Origin: Epiperipatus broadwayi
Taxonomy: Eukaryota; Onychophora; Udeonychophora; Euonychophora; Peripatidae
DNA: 64,000 nucleotides
NCBI GenBank assembly: GCA_028023455.1
Contig: JAQFVV010012394.1
Coordinates: 31,838,885 to 31,902,884, forward strand
Direction of reading: 5' to 3'
Below, piece after piece: positions 1-12,007 of this stretch. The notes under the pieces were generated by a model that saw only the letters and a program-made list of their open reading frames with translations, was not told the origin of the DNA and ran no database searches. A program made the translations under genes and the position numbers. Within the stretch, counting starts at the first letter, position 1; each line of letters opens with the position of its first letter.

Positions 1-708
1 GGTTGCATTAGATCCTAAGATCTAGACGGTGCTCTCAGATGCTAGGCTCCTCACTGATGAAGGCCACAAAACAGAAACTAGTCTGGGGATATTGGATGAG
101 TAGGCACTAGATGGGGATTTTCTGCACAAGCCTTCTGGCATCCATTCATTACTCAAGCTTGCTGTGTGTGGCAATACATATAGTGAGTTTTGCCTGTTTT
201 ACCAATAGTTATACACAAGCATAAGAAGTGGTGATCATGTGATGTTTATTGGCTTAAAACCAATCCTGCCTAATAGGATAGTGGTGGCTATGGTTATTAA
301 AAAACCAAAGACACCAAAATGTAGGGGGGCTGAACTGAGTTCACACCCATATGACTATATAAGCTAATAGGCTTGGATTGAAAACAGTAAGGTGTTTTCA
401 GTTTAAGAATCATGGTTTTGTAGTTAAGTGGAGATAAAAGGGGGCTGCTGGAGGGTTGTATTAGATCCTAAGATCTAGGTGCAATGCTCTCAGATCCAAG
501 GCTCCTTACTGACGAAGGCCACAATCTAGAAACTAGTCTGGGGATATTGGATGAGTAGGCACTAGATGGAGATTTTATGCACAAGCCTTCTGGCATACTC
601 TAGCTTGCTGTGTGTGGCAATACATATAGTGAGTTTTGCCTGTTTTAACAACAGTTATACACAAGTATAAGTAGTGGTGATCATGTGATGTTTATTATTA
701 TTTACAAG
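1..708 (+). repeat. Family-1 dispersed repeat, two tandem units
   Basis: Two units follow each other: about 1-436 (its start is cut by the window edge) and 437-708. Both contain the same ordered blocks: a CTCCTCACTGATGAAGGCC core followed by AGAAACTAGTCTGGGG, then TGCACAAGCCTTCTGGC, then GCTTGCTGTGTGTGGCAATA, then GTGATCATGTGATGTTTATT. The units differ at only a few percent of positions, so the array is young. No reading frame is shared with confidence and no TE class is evident. The same repeat recurs at 20.87-21.66 kb and, diverged, at about ten other places. It may be a non-autonomous element or a satellite-like unit. Confidence 0.85.
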
Positions 709-2532
709 CATAAAATATTTTATTTTAATTGGATTAATTAGTATTTTCATTGCTAAAATTTTTGTTCTAATTAGATAAGAGAAAGAAATTTATGTTACTA
801 GAATCATATAAATTCCAATGCTAATCTGTAAATTGAAGCATGTCAAGAATAAAATAATGTGTAGGTTCATTGCTTTTTTATATATATAGCAAAACTTTGG
901 AATCAATAGGAGTAATTATAGAGAGGGGGATGAAGTGGATTTAGTGGTAACAATTTAATAAAAAAAGAGAAAAGGAGTCAGTTTTGTTTTAACAGTGTCT
1001 TGGAAGAAGAAAAACTGGAGGACATTTTTTGTTTAAATATTAGATGATAATTTCAGCTGTAAGATTTGACTGGAGATAAGCTGTCATGGCAAATATACAC
1101 AGTGGTAATTTTTGGTAAAGATTGTTCATTAATTTGATCTGTGATCATTTTGAAAAATTGATATAATGGAAAATAAAATTATAGCATGCTAAATTTAACT
1201 TATTACCACATAAAGTCTGGTGCTATGTGGAGTGGTATGGTCAAACCATTGGAAATAATGCCCTACAAAAGATTTTAAAAATGAAATAAGATATGAAAAG
1301 CTATCTTAACCTTTCCTTGTTCAAAATACCTATTAGCCAAATGAATAAAGTTCTAAACTTTTGGTTGGTCAATTATAGAATCAGCAGTAAAAATATATGT
1401 GCCTTTTAATATTATATTTGTTTTAGTTTAGTTTCTAAAAAGCAAATTAATAATTTGTCATATGATTAAAGTAAATGAAAGTTTTTTCAAAAATAAATTT
1501 CTACTTATAATTGATAAAAATAATCTGTAGCAGAAAACATAAAACACTTATTGTAACCTATTACAAAATGCAGCCTACATTATTGATTCCTTTTTCAATT
1601 TACTTTCCTGTAAAAGTAAAATTTTTTACTAAAATCTGAACTATTCTTCTAAAATAATTATATTTTCATACATATTTTATGAAAATAATAGATATGTAAA
1701 AAATACTCCAAAACATACATTTTTATTTTGAAAATCACTGTCAAAATTGTTGACAAGTGCCCCCTTTTGTTGAAAATGAGAAATAATCAATCAGTGCCTT
1801 GGAAATCCCACCTCTCATTGTTATAGCTTTAAATTTAAATATTATTGATTTTTTACTTGTAAAATAATTCTAGTGATGGCAGCATTAAGTACATTTTTCT
1901 CTTTAAAATACCATATATTTTTTACAATAACAAAAAAAAATAGCAGTTTTAGAGTGAATTAAAGCTGCCAATGAAAATTTTTGTTGAGTTCTGATGTATG
2001 GTTCACTGTTCAGGTGTTCTAAAGCATTTATTTTTCTTTGTCTTTATATTCACAATCCTAGCAATGGCAGTGCTTAATGTCTTTGATAAAAAGTTTTGCT
2101 TTTTGTCCTTTTGTTTTTAACCGAAGAAAATGCACATATTTCCTCTTAGTAAAATACGAACTTCCTACGCATTTGTGTTTAAATATCAGTATCTTGTGAA
2201 TAAAATTTAAAAAAAAAAAGAATAAATAAAAGAAAAAAACATTTTCAATAACATCAATGACTAAATTAGAGTTCTCATAAGTAGATATTCAATTGAGGGG
2301 TGACATCAGATTTACCCAGTTAAGTAACAATTTTAAGAGAATAAATGGAATTGAGATAACAGAAATTAACCTCATTTAAAAATAAAAGAGTGGCTTGTTT
2401 TTTGTGTTTTGTTATTTAATCATATATTGCATTATAAAGAAATATACCATGGTTTAATTAATAATTTATTATTCTGCAAAAGGCCTAATAATACAAATAA
2501 GAAAGTTGTTTTAGTTATTTTGTATGCTATAA

Positions 2533-2536
<4 letters not shown>
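709..2536. other. AT-rich stretch, nothing recognised
   Basis: Long A/T runs and stop codons in all frames. No conserved motif, TIR pair or long reading frame is visible. Confidence 0.6.

Positions 2537-2591
<55 letters not shown>
2537..2591. repeat. (TA)n microsatellite
   Basis: About 27 uninterrupted TA dinucleotides. A short open frame crossing it encodes only a Tyr-Ile run and is not a gene. Confidence 0.98.
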
Positions 2592-2594
<3 letters not shown>

Positions 2595-3140
2595 GATGAT
2601 CACACACCCTGCAATCACACATATGTACATTTAATATATAGTATAATATTAAATGTGAGTTTTATGTAAACTAAGTTATAGAAATTGGGTAATAAAGTTA
2701 GAAAAATAAAATAAATTTATTTTAAGTTAAGTTTTAATTTAAAAAATCAAAATGGTAGCGGAGGAATGCAAGTAATTAAAAAAATCAATTATGGTAATTA
2801 AAGAAAGTAAAGGAAGGTAAGCAACCAAGATCCTTATCTTTCACCTTACAATGTTAACTTTTTTAGAATTTAAAATTAGTAAAGTTTAAGGAATAGTAAA
2901 ATAAGATCACCAAGGTGATGATTAAATCTTAAAGGGAAAGGTAAATAAAAAGGGGTTAATGATTGTAGAATTAGCAATCATAGATTTCAGTAGCAATTAT
3001 GAATAAAAATAAATAGATTTATAAAAAAAAAAGATAAAGATTGTCTCTTCAAAATACACATGTGAATGCATGAAATATATATGTATAGGTGTGTAAAGTA
3101 AAGAGTGGGTAAATAAGAAAATTATTTAGGTACTTGAGTA
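2592..3140. other. AT-rich stretch, nothing recognised
   Basis: Poly-A/T-rich spacer between the (TA)n tract and the TIR element; no gene or repeat recognised. Confidence 0.5.
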
Positions 3141-3332
3141 TAATTCAACCGATGACGTATTACCCTGAAGGCATATCAGTCTAATCTTGCGATTTTTAAG
3201 ATAACGTCTCCAAGTGATCTGCGGACACATGTAATTACTAAAATGTGTCCGCAGATCACGTGAACATGGTACGTTAAAAATCGCAAGATTAGACTGATAT
3301 GCCTTCAGGGTAATACATCATCGGTTGAATTA
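3141..3332. repeat. Long snapback hairpin at the left end of the TIR element
   Basis: Arms 3141-3230 and 3243-3332 are inverted copies around a 12-bp loop. The outer ~55 bp pair almost perfectly, including GTATTACCCTGAAGGC against GCCTTCAGGGTAATAC, and the inner GATCTGCGGACACAT block also pairs. A TA-TAATTC junction exists on the left but the right flank is TC, so this is probably a duplicated end, not a separate insertion. Confidence 0.9.
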
Positions 3333-3589
3333 TCCAGGTCACATGCTAAAAAATATTCAAAAATGAAAAATATCTGACGCAGGTCAGGCAAATACTAAAA
3401 AAAAAATGTACATGCTTGCGTCAAAATATTATTCTCAATTTTAAAATACAGCAGCGCGTAGCGCTGGAATTGGTGGGGGGGCCTCCGGATGTTTTTGTCA
3501 GGCCGCAGGCCCAGCATACACGTATATCAGACATTGTATTACTCTCATAGCTGTATGATATAATTCAGAAATTAAAAATAAAATTAAAA

Positions 3590-4530
3590 CGTAATTCAAT
3601 GTAAGTTTGAGAATTGTAGAAATATTAACAAATATTTTTTGTAAATAAGTTTGAGAATTGTAGAAATATTAACAAAAACTTTTTGTAAATTTTAAATAAA
3701 CACCTAAATAAAAAAGACGCGATCTAATGCAAATCTGGTATTAATGGTGCCACACTTTTACATGCATTTGGTAATTTTAAAAATGTACTGCATATTGCAA
3801 AATTGATTTAAAAAATTATTTCAAATTATTTACACATTAAAAACGTAATGTAGAAATATTAACAAAAAGTACTTTACCCGAATTAATGTGAATCTGGCAT
3901 TAATGGCGTCCTTGTTATCACATGCATTTGGTAATGTATATTCCAAATTTGTTTTAAAAAATTATTGAAAATTATTTACACATTAAACGTAATTCAATGT
4001 AAGTTTGAGAATTGTAGAAATATTAACAAATATTTTTTGTAAATAAGTTTGAGAATTGTAGAAATATTAACAAAAACTTTTTGTAAATTTTAAATAAACA
4101 CCTAAATAAAAAAGACACGATCTAATGCAAATCTGGTATTAATGGCGTCCAGAAAATGCCGCACTTTTACATGCATTTGGTAATTTTTAAAACATACTGC
4201 ATATTGCAAAATTGATTTAAAAAATTATTTCAAATTATTTACACATTAAAAACATAATGTAGAAATATTAACAAAAAGTTTTTGTAAATTTAAAATAAAC
4301 AGATAAATAAAAAACACTTTACCGGAGAATAAATTATTTACACATTAAACGTAATTCAATGTAAGTTTCAGAATTGTAGAAATATTAACAAAAACTTTTT
4401 GTAAATTTAAAATAAACAGATAAATAAAAAACACTTTACCGGAGAAGTTTGAGAATTGTAGAAATATTAACAAAAATTTTTTGTAAATTTAAAATAAACA
4501 GATAAATAAAATACTTTACTCGAATTAACA
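3590..4530 (+). repeat. ~0.36-0.40-kb tandem array with nested short repeats
   Basis: CGTAATTCAATGTAAGTTT starts at 3590, 3988 and 4350, giving periods of 398 and 362 bp. Each unit carries TTGAGAATTGTAGAAATATT one or more times, so a ~42-bp subrepeat is nested in the larger one. Other shared blocks are ACATGCATTTGGTAAT and ATTATTTACACATTAAA. The last unit is shortened. Copies differ by small indels and point changes. Confidence 0.88.
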
Positions 4531-4767
4531 GCTCAAAAAAGTATCTGTGATGCTGTGGATAGCAAAATCGCAATAGACAGAAAAATCAAAAAATTTCCCA
4601 AACCTCTCTACGAATTTTAAATCTCACGGGTGAAAAAAAAAAAAATTGACTCTCTGATGGATTAATCACGCCAGTCACTTGGTTACCATGACAACGTTGT
4701 CATGCAAAAAACGTCGATGTCTACCGGAAGGGAAATCAGTAAGTCAAAAACATCATCGGTTGAATTA

Positions 4768-6022
4768 TACACAAGTACCATTATGTATTAAAAAGAAATG
4801 GAAGTAAATAAAATAAAAAAAAAATTAAAAATAAAAAACAAGAAGAAAATTTTATGTATTTTATGAAAGTAAAATAAATGTGTGAAATGTAATTAATGAC
4901 ATTCCAAAAACAATCAAGAAGATAAGGAAAGGATTCTGGGACAATTAAGTAACAAGTTGGGTAAAGAAGGAGCCATGTTTTAGTTCTTCTTGAGTCTGCT
5001 GAGCTGACAGACAGAGTTAGAGAGCTGTGAACAAAAATGTACCAAGTTGAAATACCGAGAATGCAGGGCTAAGGGGCCACAAACGGATGCCCGTTAATCC
5101 ACGCTCGCCTTGGGTGTAAAGTCATCTTCCCCATGAAGTAATAGTAGAGATAGCACCTGCCTGATGGTTCACCTTCCCTGTCATAGAAGCCGCAAGAATA
5201 CGACTTAAATAAGCTGCAAGAAAGAATCCAGCTGGATCCCAAGAATTTCCATCTCTACAAAAGAAATGGAGTAATCCACATGATGGGTAATAATTCCTTC
5301 ATCAACGTCCAGAAAACCTAGATAATTAACTTTAATATAACACGTGTGCACACACTTTCGTAAATGGCCACATACATTTAAAAAATGCAACTGCAAATGT
5401 GAATCTGAATAAACAAAATAATTAGCAGTTTTCTGTATCAAAGAATACGTAAGAAAAGACTATAAGCTATAAAATATCTGCATATACATGTTTAGTATCA
5501 AAGAATTATCATTGTTAGTGTCAATAATTAAATTAAATATAATTTGTGTTATTTTTAATGATTGCTTATTTTATGTTGAAACATTATATTTTAATGTTGA
5601 TGAATGTATTATATTAAACAATATTTATTTATGAATAGCTCCTTAAGTCTCATCTTTCCTTCTTCACCATACTAATTATAATGATATACCCGTAGGGTTT
5701 ATAAAATACTAAGTAGACATTTATTTTAGTAAAAGTACACGTGTCGATATAGTACAGTAATATAAATATCGCAAAAAATTATAAATATTTCAAGCGCTGG
5801 ATTATTTTAAATAAATCATTCTGATGAATGAATATCCAGAAGCCGAAGAAGCTTCTGATCAGGAAAGATAATACTGAAATATTCCATTGGTAATCTCAGT
5901 ATTTGATCAGGAATATAGACTTAGTTAATGAGTCTATATTGGCTTCTTTGGTTGACGTGACAGTCGTCTCGATCGTAAAGTGTAAAATTTAAACTCTTAC
6001 AAACGGTCAAAAAGGTAATTCT
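4768..6022. other. Unassigned region, partly less AT-rich
   Basis: Around 5030-5250 base composition is more balanced than its surroundings, and a 78-codon open frame lies at 5205-5441 (-). It matches no family I recognise and has no splice-site context I can defend. The right end runs into a GTTACA-(AT)n junction at 6023, so part of this stretch may be a decayed LTR-type element on the minus strand. Confidence 0.3.
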
Positions 6023-6040
6023 GTTACAATATATATATAT
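6023..6040 (-). repeat. GTTACA-(AT)n junction, possible LTR terminus
   Basis: GTTACA is followed directly by (AT)6. On the minus strand this reads (AT)n then TGTAAC, the same arrangement as the ends of the 2.1-kb solo-LTR-like repeats at 30155 and 54662. The opposite end of an element was not found. Confidence 0.35.
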
Positions 6041-9000
6041 CATAATCATACCTAATATTATTACTATAAAATATTTGTTAGGGATTTATTGTAAAGTTGC
6101 AAAATATTTGTAAATATATGTGCCTATATGGTGTGTCAATTATCATTATTATTTTTTGTCTAAATTTTTTATGTATATTTATGTTGTGTGTTTGCTTTTA
6201 TTAAATGATTAATAAATAAAATTATATAAATATATTTATCACATGCCATTTTGATTTTATTGGTCAATTCGCTTCTATCTTAAAAGAAATAAGTTTACCT
6301 GCTGAGTATATAAAGGGAATGTAACTGGATTATTTTTGAATGCTCAGTTATTTTCCTTAAGAACAGGTGTCCATATCCGTAATGAGCATGTGTAATTATT
6401 TATTCATCTCAAATGGATAAAATAAAATCTCGTGTATATAAATAATCGTTTTAAGAGCTTTTGTGAAATAAAACTTTGGTTTTATTATCAAAATTAATTT
6501 ACCATTAGGTATATATTATAACTATTTGGCTACATTGCTATATTAGAAACAAACAGTAATAATGAGTCTTCAATTAACTAAATATTTTGAGCACCAAAAT
6601 GATAGTCTGAGAATTCTTAAACATTAAATTTGTTCAACAATAATATGATTTTAATATGTGAATATTTTAATATGAGTTATAAATGATTGTAGAAGAGAGA
6701 GACAATTATAAAATAATGTAAAGTTTTTTTAGCTTGCTCTTTAGTAATTATAAGTAAGTAATTTTAATTTAAACTGTGAAAATATACTAAAAGAAAATAA
6801 TTATTTCTTTTCCTTATAATATTTAATAAATTTCAATTTTAGCCTTAAAAGTGAGATCAAGTTTTATGTTTAATAGTATTTTTAAAAACAAAAGAAAAAA
6901 ATTTATGAGATTTTGACATTTTGTTAAATATTATTTTAATTAATCAGAATTGTTTTTTTTATTTCTTCAATACAAAAATAAAATCAGTGCAATTAACTGA
7001 TTATCTTGTTTTTCTTTTTGCAAGAACAATTTTTAGTTAAAAAAGGAATGTCAAAACTTTTATGATTCTATTTTACATTTCTGACTTGTTTTCCAATGTC
7101 AGTGCTTAAGGAGGGAAATAACTGACTCATTATATTTTTAAAATTTGACCTAATTGGTCATTACTAAATTGTGCCATATTGGAGACAGATTGTTATTGGC
7201 TTGAAGACAGGGTTGTTCTAAAAACAATATATAGCATCGTGAATATGTCAGAAAATCTAAGTGTTTTGTGAGAAGCAATCATTCCCAACCTAGCTGTTGA
7301 TGAGGACAGTAGGAGAAAAAGTCTTAATCCAGCTACTGAAAAAGACAGTAGGAGAAAAAAGTTCCTGACTTAGCTGCTAAAGAAGAAAATATGCAGAAAT
7401 CTTCACTAAGCTGTTGCATGAAACAACAGAAGTTTAAAATGAAGCTGTTATTGTATATGAATTTAATTATAAAAATGGTTTCTATAATGAAAACCATGTG
7501 CTAAAATTCATCTTGAAATTAACATTTTTCTCCATGTAATCTGCCTTCACTGGAATAAAATGTAAAAGAGAAGTTACACTTATAGTAATCTGAAACAAAC
7601 CTTGTCTTCAACCAAGAACATGAGTATCTGTATGTATTAATCTCACCTAGAAATTTCAGTTGAAAGAAATGGATAAAATTTGCAGTTGGTTAAGCTGAAA
7701 ATACTGCATATTAAGGAAGAAACAAATTAATCATGTACATTGCGTAGGAGACTTCAAGGAGAAGCTTACATGGTGCAAAAAACTGGAAATTATAACTGGA
7801 AAGAATGACTCCATGGAAGCATAAAGTCATGGCTAAAGGTACTTTTTGTGTTCACACTATATTTTGATTTGTAGTAAAAAAAGATTTTTTTGTAAGAATT
7901 GATAATTTTAAATATTTTCTTTAAGTTAGTATTTTCAAATTGGCAAACATATTTTTCAATCAATTCAATTTTTCTCTTAAAATTGTGGAAGATTTTTTTA
8001 GAAAATTTAATTTTTTTAAATTTAAATTTTTTGAAACATGTTCTTTTCATTCATTTATTTTTCCCGCCAAAACTTAACAAAATGATTAATTAAGCAGATG
8101 TTTTTCCAACTTTTGGTTATTTAAAGAAATAATTTAATAAATTAAAAGTTAATTAATTTAATAAATAGAAATCAAGTGGTTAATATACTTTTTATAAAAC
8201 TATAATTTTTTGATAAAATGAATGCTTAAAATTTTATACTATCATGTCATTTTAAAATTTGTTAATCAGTTAAAGAATTATTTAAAATCATATTTTTAAG
8301 TCTTAATGTCTATTCACCCAGTTAGCTGTTCTATGAATTGACAGTATGTGTGATGTGATTTCAATAAAGCTTAGAGTTTAGGGATTTTTAAATTATTCCA
8401 GTAAACCTATTTAATTATAGCAGATTAAATCTATAAATTATTTAAAATTATTTAGAATACGCTGTTATATGTATTTATTTATCTGTTGCTCACATTTTAT
8501 AGAGTCCTTACTTCCTGATCTAAATTAGAGCATACTAGTTAGTTATTATGGCTTAGGGGTGTATGTTGGTGTTTGAATTCCAGATAATATCTCTGGATAG
8601 CATAAAAGTATATCATTTAAGATCCAGGAACTACAGTTTCTTCTATATATTTTTTTGATTATAATTTAAGTTTATGATTGGTCTAATACTAGATGGCCAG
8701 AACATTGATGAGTATCAGCATGGTATTTCAGCATTATTTTTTATTGTAATATTCTGATGGATTAGCATTTAAGGATGTGCATCCAGATAATTGTGTTCTA
8801 TTTCTGCCCTAAGTTTGTCAGTGGCTAAATAATTAGTCTGCCTATAGTAGACCCATTTCAAATTTAGTCATAAGGTTGGCTGTTGATTTTATTTGTTGTT
8901 AATTGTTCATAATCATGAATGACTTTATTATTTTGTTTAGGGTTGGGTAAATTTGTAGTTATGTCTTTTTTCTTGCTGATATCTCATGCTCATCCTTTTA

Positions 9001-9273
9001 TATTTAATTTTGATTATTAAATGTGGGGATGATGATGGTTTCCCACTTCCTTGTAATTCACCCTAAGATGTTATGTATCATTACAAATGGCTACCCTATT
9101 ATGGTTTCCCATACTTACCCTATGTTTACCCTTATAATTCGGTACTGTTACAATATATGTATAAATATTCAACAATCTTGTCAATTGAATATTGCAATTT
9201 TTTTTAGTATTTTCTGTTTCTTTTATCTTCTAACAATTAACAAATATGTTATTTATTTATATTGTTATATATA
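6041..9273. other. AT-rich stretch, no gene recognised
   Basis: Mostly A/T runs. A TATATAAAG at 6307-6315 followed by TCAGTT at 6344-6349 resembles a core promoter, but the spacing (about 37-39 bp) is too long and no gene follows. Short open frames near 7.8-8.1 kb on both strands are low-complexity Phe/Lys/Ile and not credible genes. Confidence 0.5.
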
Positions 9274-11157
9274 GAAAAAAGCAGCAATTGACTAATAAAA
9301 TTTCTACTGAGACTAGAGAACTTATGAAGAAAAGAAGGAATATGAAGATATGCAAGAATGATGCATTAAAAAGAATTGAATATCTCGAATTTTGTAAAAT
9401 GGTGCGGAAAAGAGTTGAAAATGATATAAGAAAGTATAACTGTGAACTAGCAAGAAAAGCTGTAGAAGAAAATAAAAGTCTTAAGAATGTAAAACAACAT
9501 TTTGGTATTGGTAGGAAATTTATATCTGCAGTAAGGAAAAAAGATGGAATTATTACTAAAAAGAGGGATGACATTATGAAATTGGTAGAAGATTTTTATC
9601 AAGAATTATATAGTAATAAAGAACAAGTACCTCCTATATCTATTACATCTTCCGAATTGCCCAGAATTTTAAATGAAGAAGTGAGAAATGCAATTAAATG
9701 TATGAAAAAAGGAAAGGCTCCAGGTAATGATGGAATTATAATTGATATATTAAAAGAAGCAGGTAAAGAAACAGAAAAAATATTAGCAAAGTTATATACC
9801 AAATGTCTAAATGATAAAAGATGTACCGGATGATTGGAAGAATGCAGTAATAATATTAATATTTAAAAAAGGTGATAAAGAAGATATTAGAAATTATAGA
9901 TCTATCAGCCTTTTATCAGTTTTATATAAAAATTTTACCAAGATAATTACAACTCGTCTACAGAGAACCTTGGATTTTCACCAACCAAGAGAACAAGCTG
10001 GATTTAAAAGTGGTTTTAGTACAGTAGATCATATTCAAGTATTGAGAGAAGTTATAGAAAGGACAAATGAATATGAGTTGTCATTATGTTTTGGATTTGT
10101 AGATTATGAAAAGGCATTTGATTCTATAAACATTTCTTCAGTGATTAAAGCATTGGATCATCAAGGTATAGATCCAGGATATTGTCATATTTTAAAGAAT
10201 ATTTATAAAAATGCAACAGCAACAATTAGATTACATAATGATACTGAGAAAGTCAACATTAAGAAAGGTGTAAGACAAGGTGACTCCATATCTCCAAAAC
10301 TTTTTACAGCAGTGCTGCAAGAAGTATTTTGTGGATTAAAATGGGAAACTAAAGGAGTGAAAGTAAATGGAGATTATTTAAGTCATTTAGATTTCACAGA
10401 TGATGTAGTTGTTTTTGAAAATAATGCTTCCGAGCTGCAGGAAATGTTGCAGGAGTTATCAGATGAAAGTAGGAAAGTAGGACTAAAGATAAATGTTAAA
10501 AAGACTAAAGTAATGTTTAATTGATTTGCTCAAAATATGAAAATAAAGATTGATTATGATGAATTAAAAGAAGTTAAGAGTTACAAATACCTTGGTCAGA
10601 TTATTAATACAGATGGAAACATAATAGAGGAAATTAATCATAGAATTAAACTTGGTTGGAGTGCTTTTGGTAGAAATAACTTGATATTAAAAGGAAATAT
10701 GCCTATGTGTTTGAAAAGAAAGGTTTTTAACAAATGTGTTTTACCAGTTCTTACTTATGGATCTGAGACTTGGACACTTAATAGAAGATCAATACAGAGA
10801 CTTCAGACCACTCAAAGAAGTATGGAGAGATGTATGTTGGGAGTAACAAGAAGAGATCGAAAACGCAATGTATGGGTAAGAGAACAAACAGGTGTTACTG
10901 ACCTCATTGAAAAAATTAAAAGATTGAAGTGGAGTTGGTCTGGACATATTGCTAGAAGAGATGATAATAGATGGACAATTGAAATTTTAAACTGGATTCC
11001 AAGAGATTGTAAAAGACCCAGAAGGAGACCACATGTAAGATGGATGGATGAAATAAGAAAATGTGTAGGGGTGATGTGGAGAAGAGAAGCTAATGATCGG
11101 AGAAGATGGATTAAACTTGGAGAGACCTTCATCCTGCAGTGGATTGATAATGGTTGA
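9274..11157 (+). pseudogene. LINE copy A: reverse transcriptase ORF (RTE-like), 5' truncated
   Basis: Non-LTR retrotransposon polyprotein lacking the N-terminal endonuclease. RT motifs are in order: the GKAPGNDGI block (~9713-9740), the DDWKNA..I..KKGD block (~9828-9870), the REQAGF..G.STVDH block (~9990-10030), motif A FVDYEKAFDS (~10095-10125), the GVRQGD..SP block (~10270-10295) and motif C, which reads FTDD where FADD is expected (~10393). The thumb and C-terminal region follow, with YGSETW and HVRWMDEIRK. There are two other lesions: one extra A in the AAAA run at 9816-9819 shifts the frame, and TGA at 10522-10524 interrupts it. The 5' edge is where copies B and C continue into endonuclease, so this is a 5' truncation. 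It is the best-preserved copy in the window. RTE-clade assignment is from overall resemblance and the short tail. Confidence 0.93.
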
Positions 11158-11177
11158 TAATGATGATGATGATGATA
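11153..11177 (+). repeat. LINE A 3' tail, (GAT)n
   Basis: Immediately after the stop codon comes TAATGATGATGATGATGATA. Copies B, C, E and D end in the same kind of GAT/ATC tract at the equivalent point, so the 3' UTR is essentially absent and the tail is a trinucleotide repeat, not poly(A). Confidence 0.85.
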
Positions 11178-12007
11178 TATAGCTCGCAAAATAAGCTCTT
11201 AACAAGCTTTGAGAATATCCTCAATCCCAGACTGGTTTCTGCTTCTGACAGTGAGGTGCCAGGATATTCAAGTATAAGATTAAAAATACCAGGACAAGCC
11301 CAGCACTTTATCTGATGTATAACTATTGAATAGAAAATCTGAAATTGTCAGACATCCACATGTCTTCCAATCCAACTATCTAACTCAAATAGCCATATGG
11401 GCCTGAACTAAGTTCAGATACACCATATATTAATAGCTTTAGCAATATAAAATCACCAAAGCCTTAATAACAAAAAATAAAATGACAAAAAAATCAAGTC
11501 AGATATCACATCACTTAACTTAGTAAGCTTGTATTTAGTTAAGTCATGTGACATCTGACTTGATTTTTTTTGTAAATACAAGCTTATTAAGTTAAGTCAT
11601 GTGACATCTAACTTGATTTTTTTTTTGTCATTCTATTTATAAAAACATAAGTAAGCATAAGAAATGGTGATCATGTGATGTTTATTTATTCTATTTATAT
11701 TATGACTGCTTACCTAAATGAAAAATCAAATCAGTTTAAATCTTTTTTAAATATACAATATATTTTTAGTTTACCTTTAGACTTTATTACAGGCTATACA
11801 AATATAAAGCAATTGTACTCAACAAGAACAACATTTCATTGTAATGGTATCTACTATAAGTTCAATATATTACCAGAGATGCATTATATTCTCTTCCCAA
11901 GACTGGTTTTTGGCTTATACCTTTATCAATGAGATTTGAGATCTAACATTTAAAAATAAAGTAGCCATGCACCCACAATCTACCTTTAACACCATTTTAG
12001 CTGTCAA
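11178..12007 (-). repeat. Diverged family-1 repeats with a hairpin, between LINEs A and B
   Basis: Two minus-strand copies of the family-1 core are readable, at about 11220-11263 (CTCACTGTCAGAAGCAG then AAACCAGTCTGGGA) and 11895-11935. GCATAAG.AATGGTGATCATG at about 11655 is another family-1 block. Between them lies a hairpin (11475-11634). The region separates two LINE 3' ends that point at each other. Confidence 0.65.
11475..11634. repeat. Palindrome with internally repeated arm
   Basis: ATGACAAAAAAATCAAGTCAGA near 11480 is inverted twice downstream: once in TCTGACTTGATTTTTTTTG (~11550-11570) and again in TAACTTGATTTTTTTTTTGTCAT (~11607-11631). AGTAAGCTTGTATTTA and TAAATACAAGCTTATT also pair. 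The unit can fold either as a short or as a long hairpin. Confidence 0.8.

Larger units (their letters stand above)
3141..4767. mobile_element. Non-autonomous TIR element with TA flanks
   Basis: The left end reads TAATTCAACCGATGA and the right end TCATCGGTTGAATTA, a perfect 15-bp inverted pair about 1.6 kb apart. Each is flanked by TA (gagTA at left, TAcac at right), matching the TA target duplication of Tc1/mariner-type elements. The interior has no transposase. It holds a 192-bp snapback whose right arm ends in a third copy of the terminus, a small GC-rich island near 3451-3520, and a ~0.4-kb tandem array. Superfamily is inferred only from the TA flanks; a nested pair of MITEs is the alternative reading. 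Confidence 0.7.

Noticed and set aside
325-350. TGAACTGAGTTCA palindrome as a hormone-response element
   Set aside because: It is a constant part of family-1 repeats with no associated gene; a chance resemblance is more likely.
3590-4530. CRISPR-like array
   Set aside because: Units are 360-400 bp with conserved 'spacers', in a eukaryotic TIR element; simply a tandem repeat.
5205-5441. 78-residue minus-strand frame as an exon
   Set aside because: No homology I recognise and no convincing splice sites; kept only as an unassigned patch.
6307-6349. TATA box plus TCAGTT initiator as a gene promoter
   Set aside because: Spacing about 37-39 bp, no downstream gene, and such matches are frequent in AT-rich DNA.
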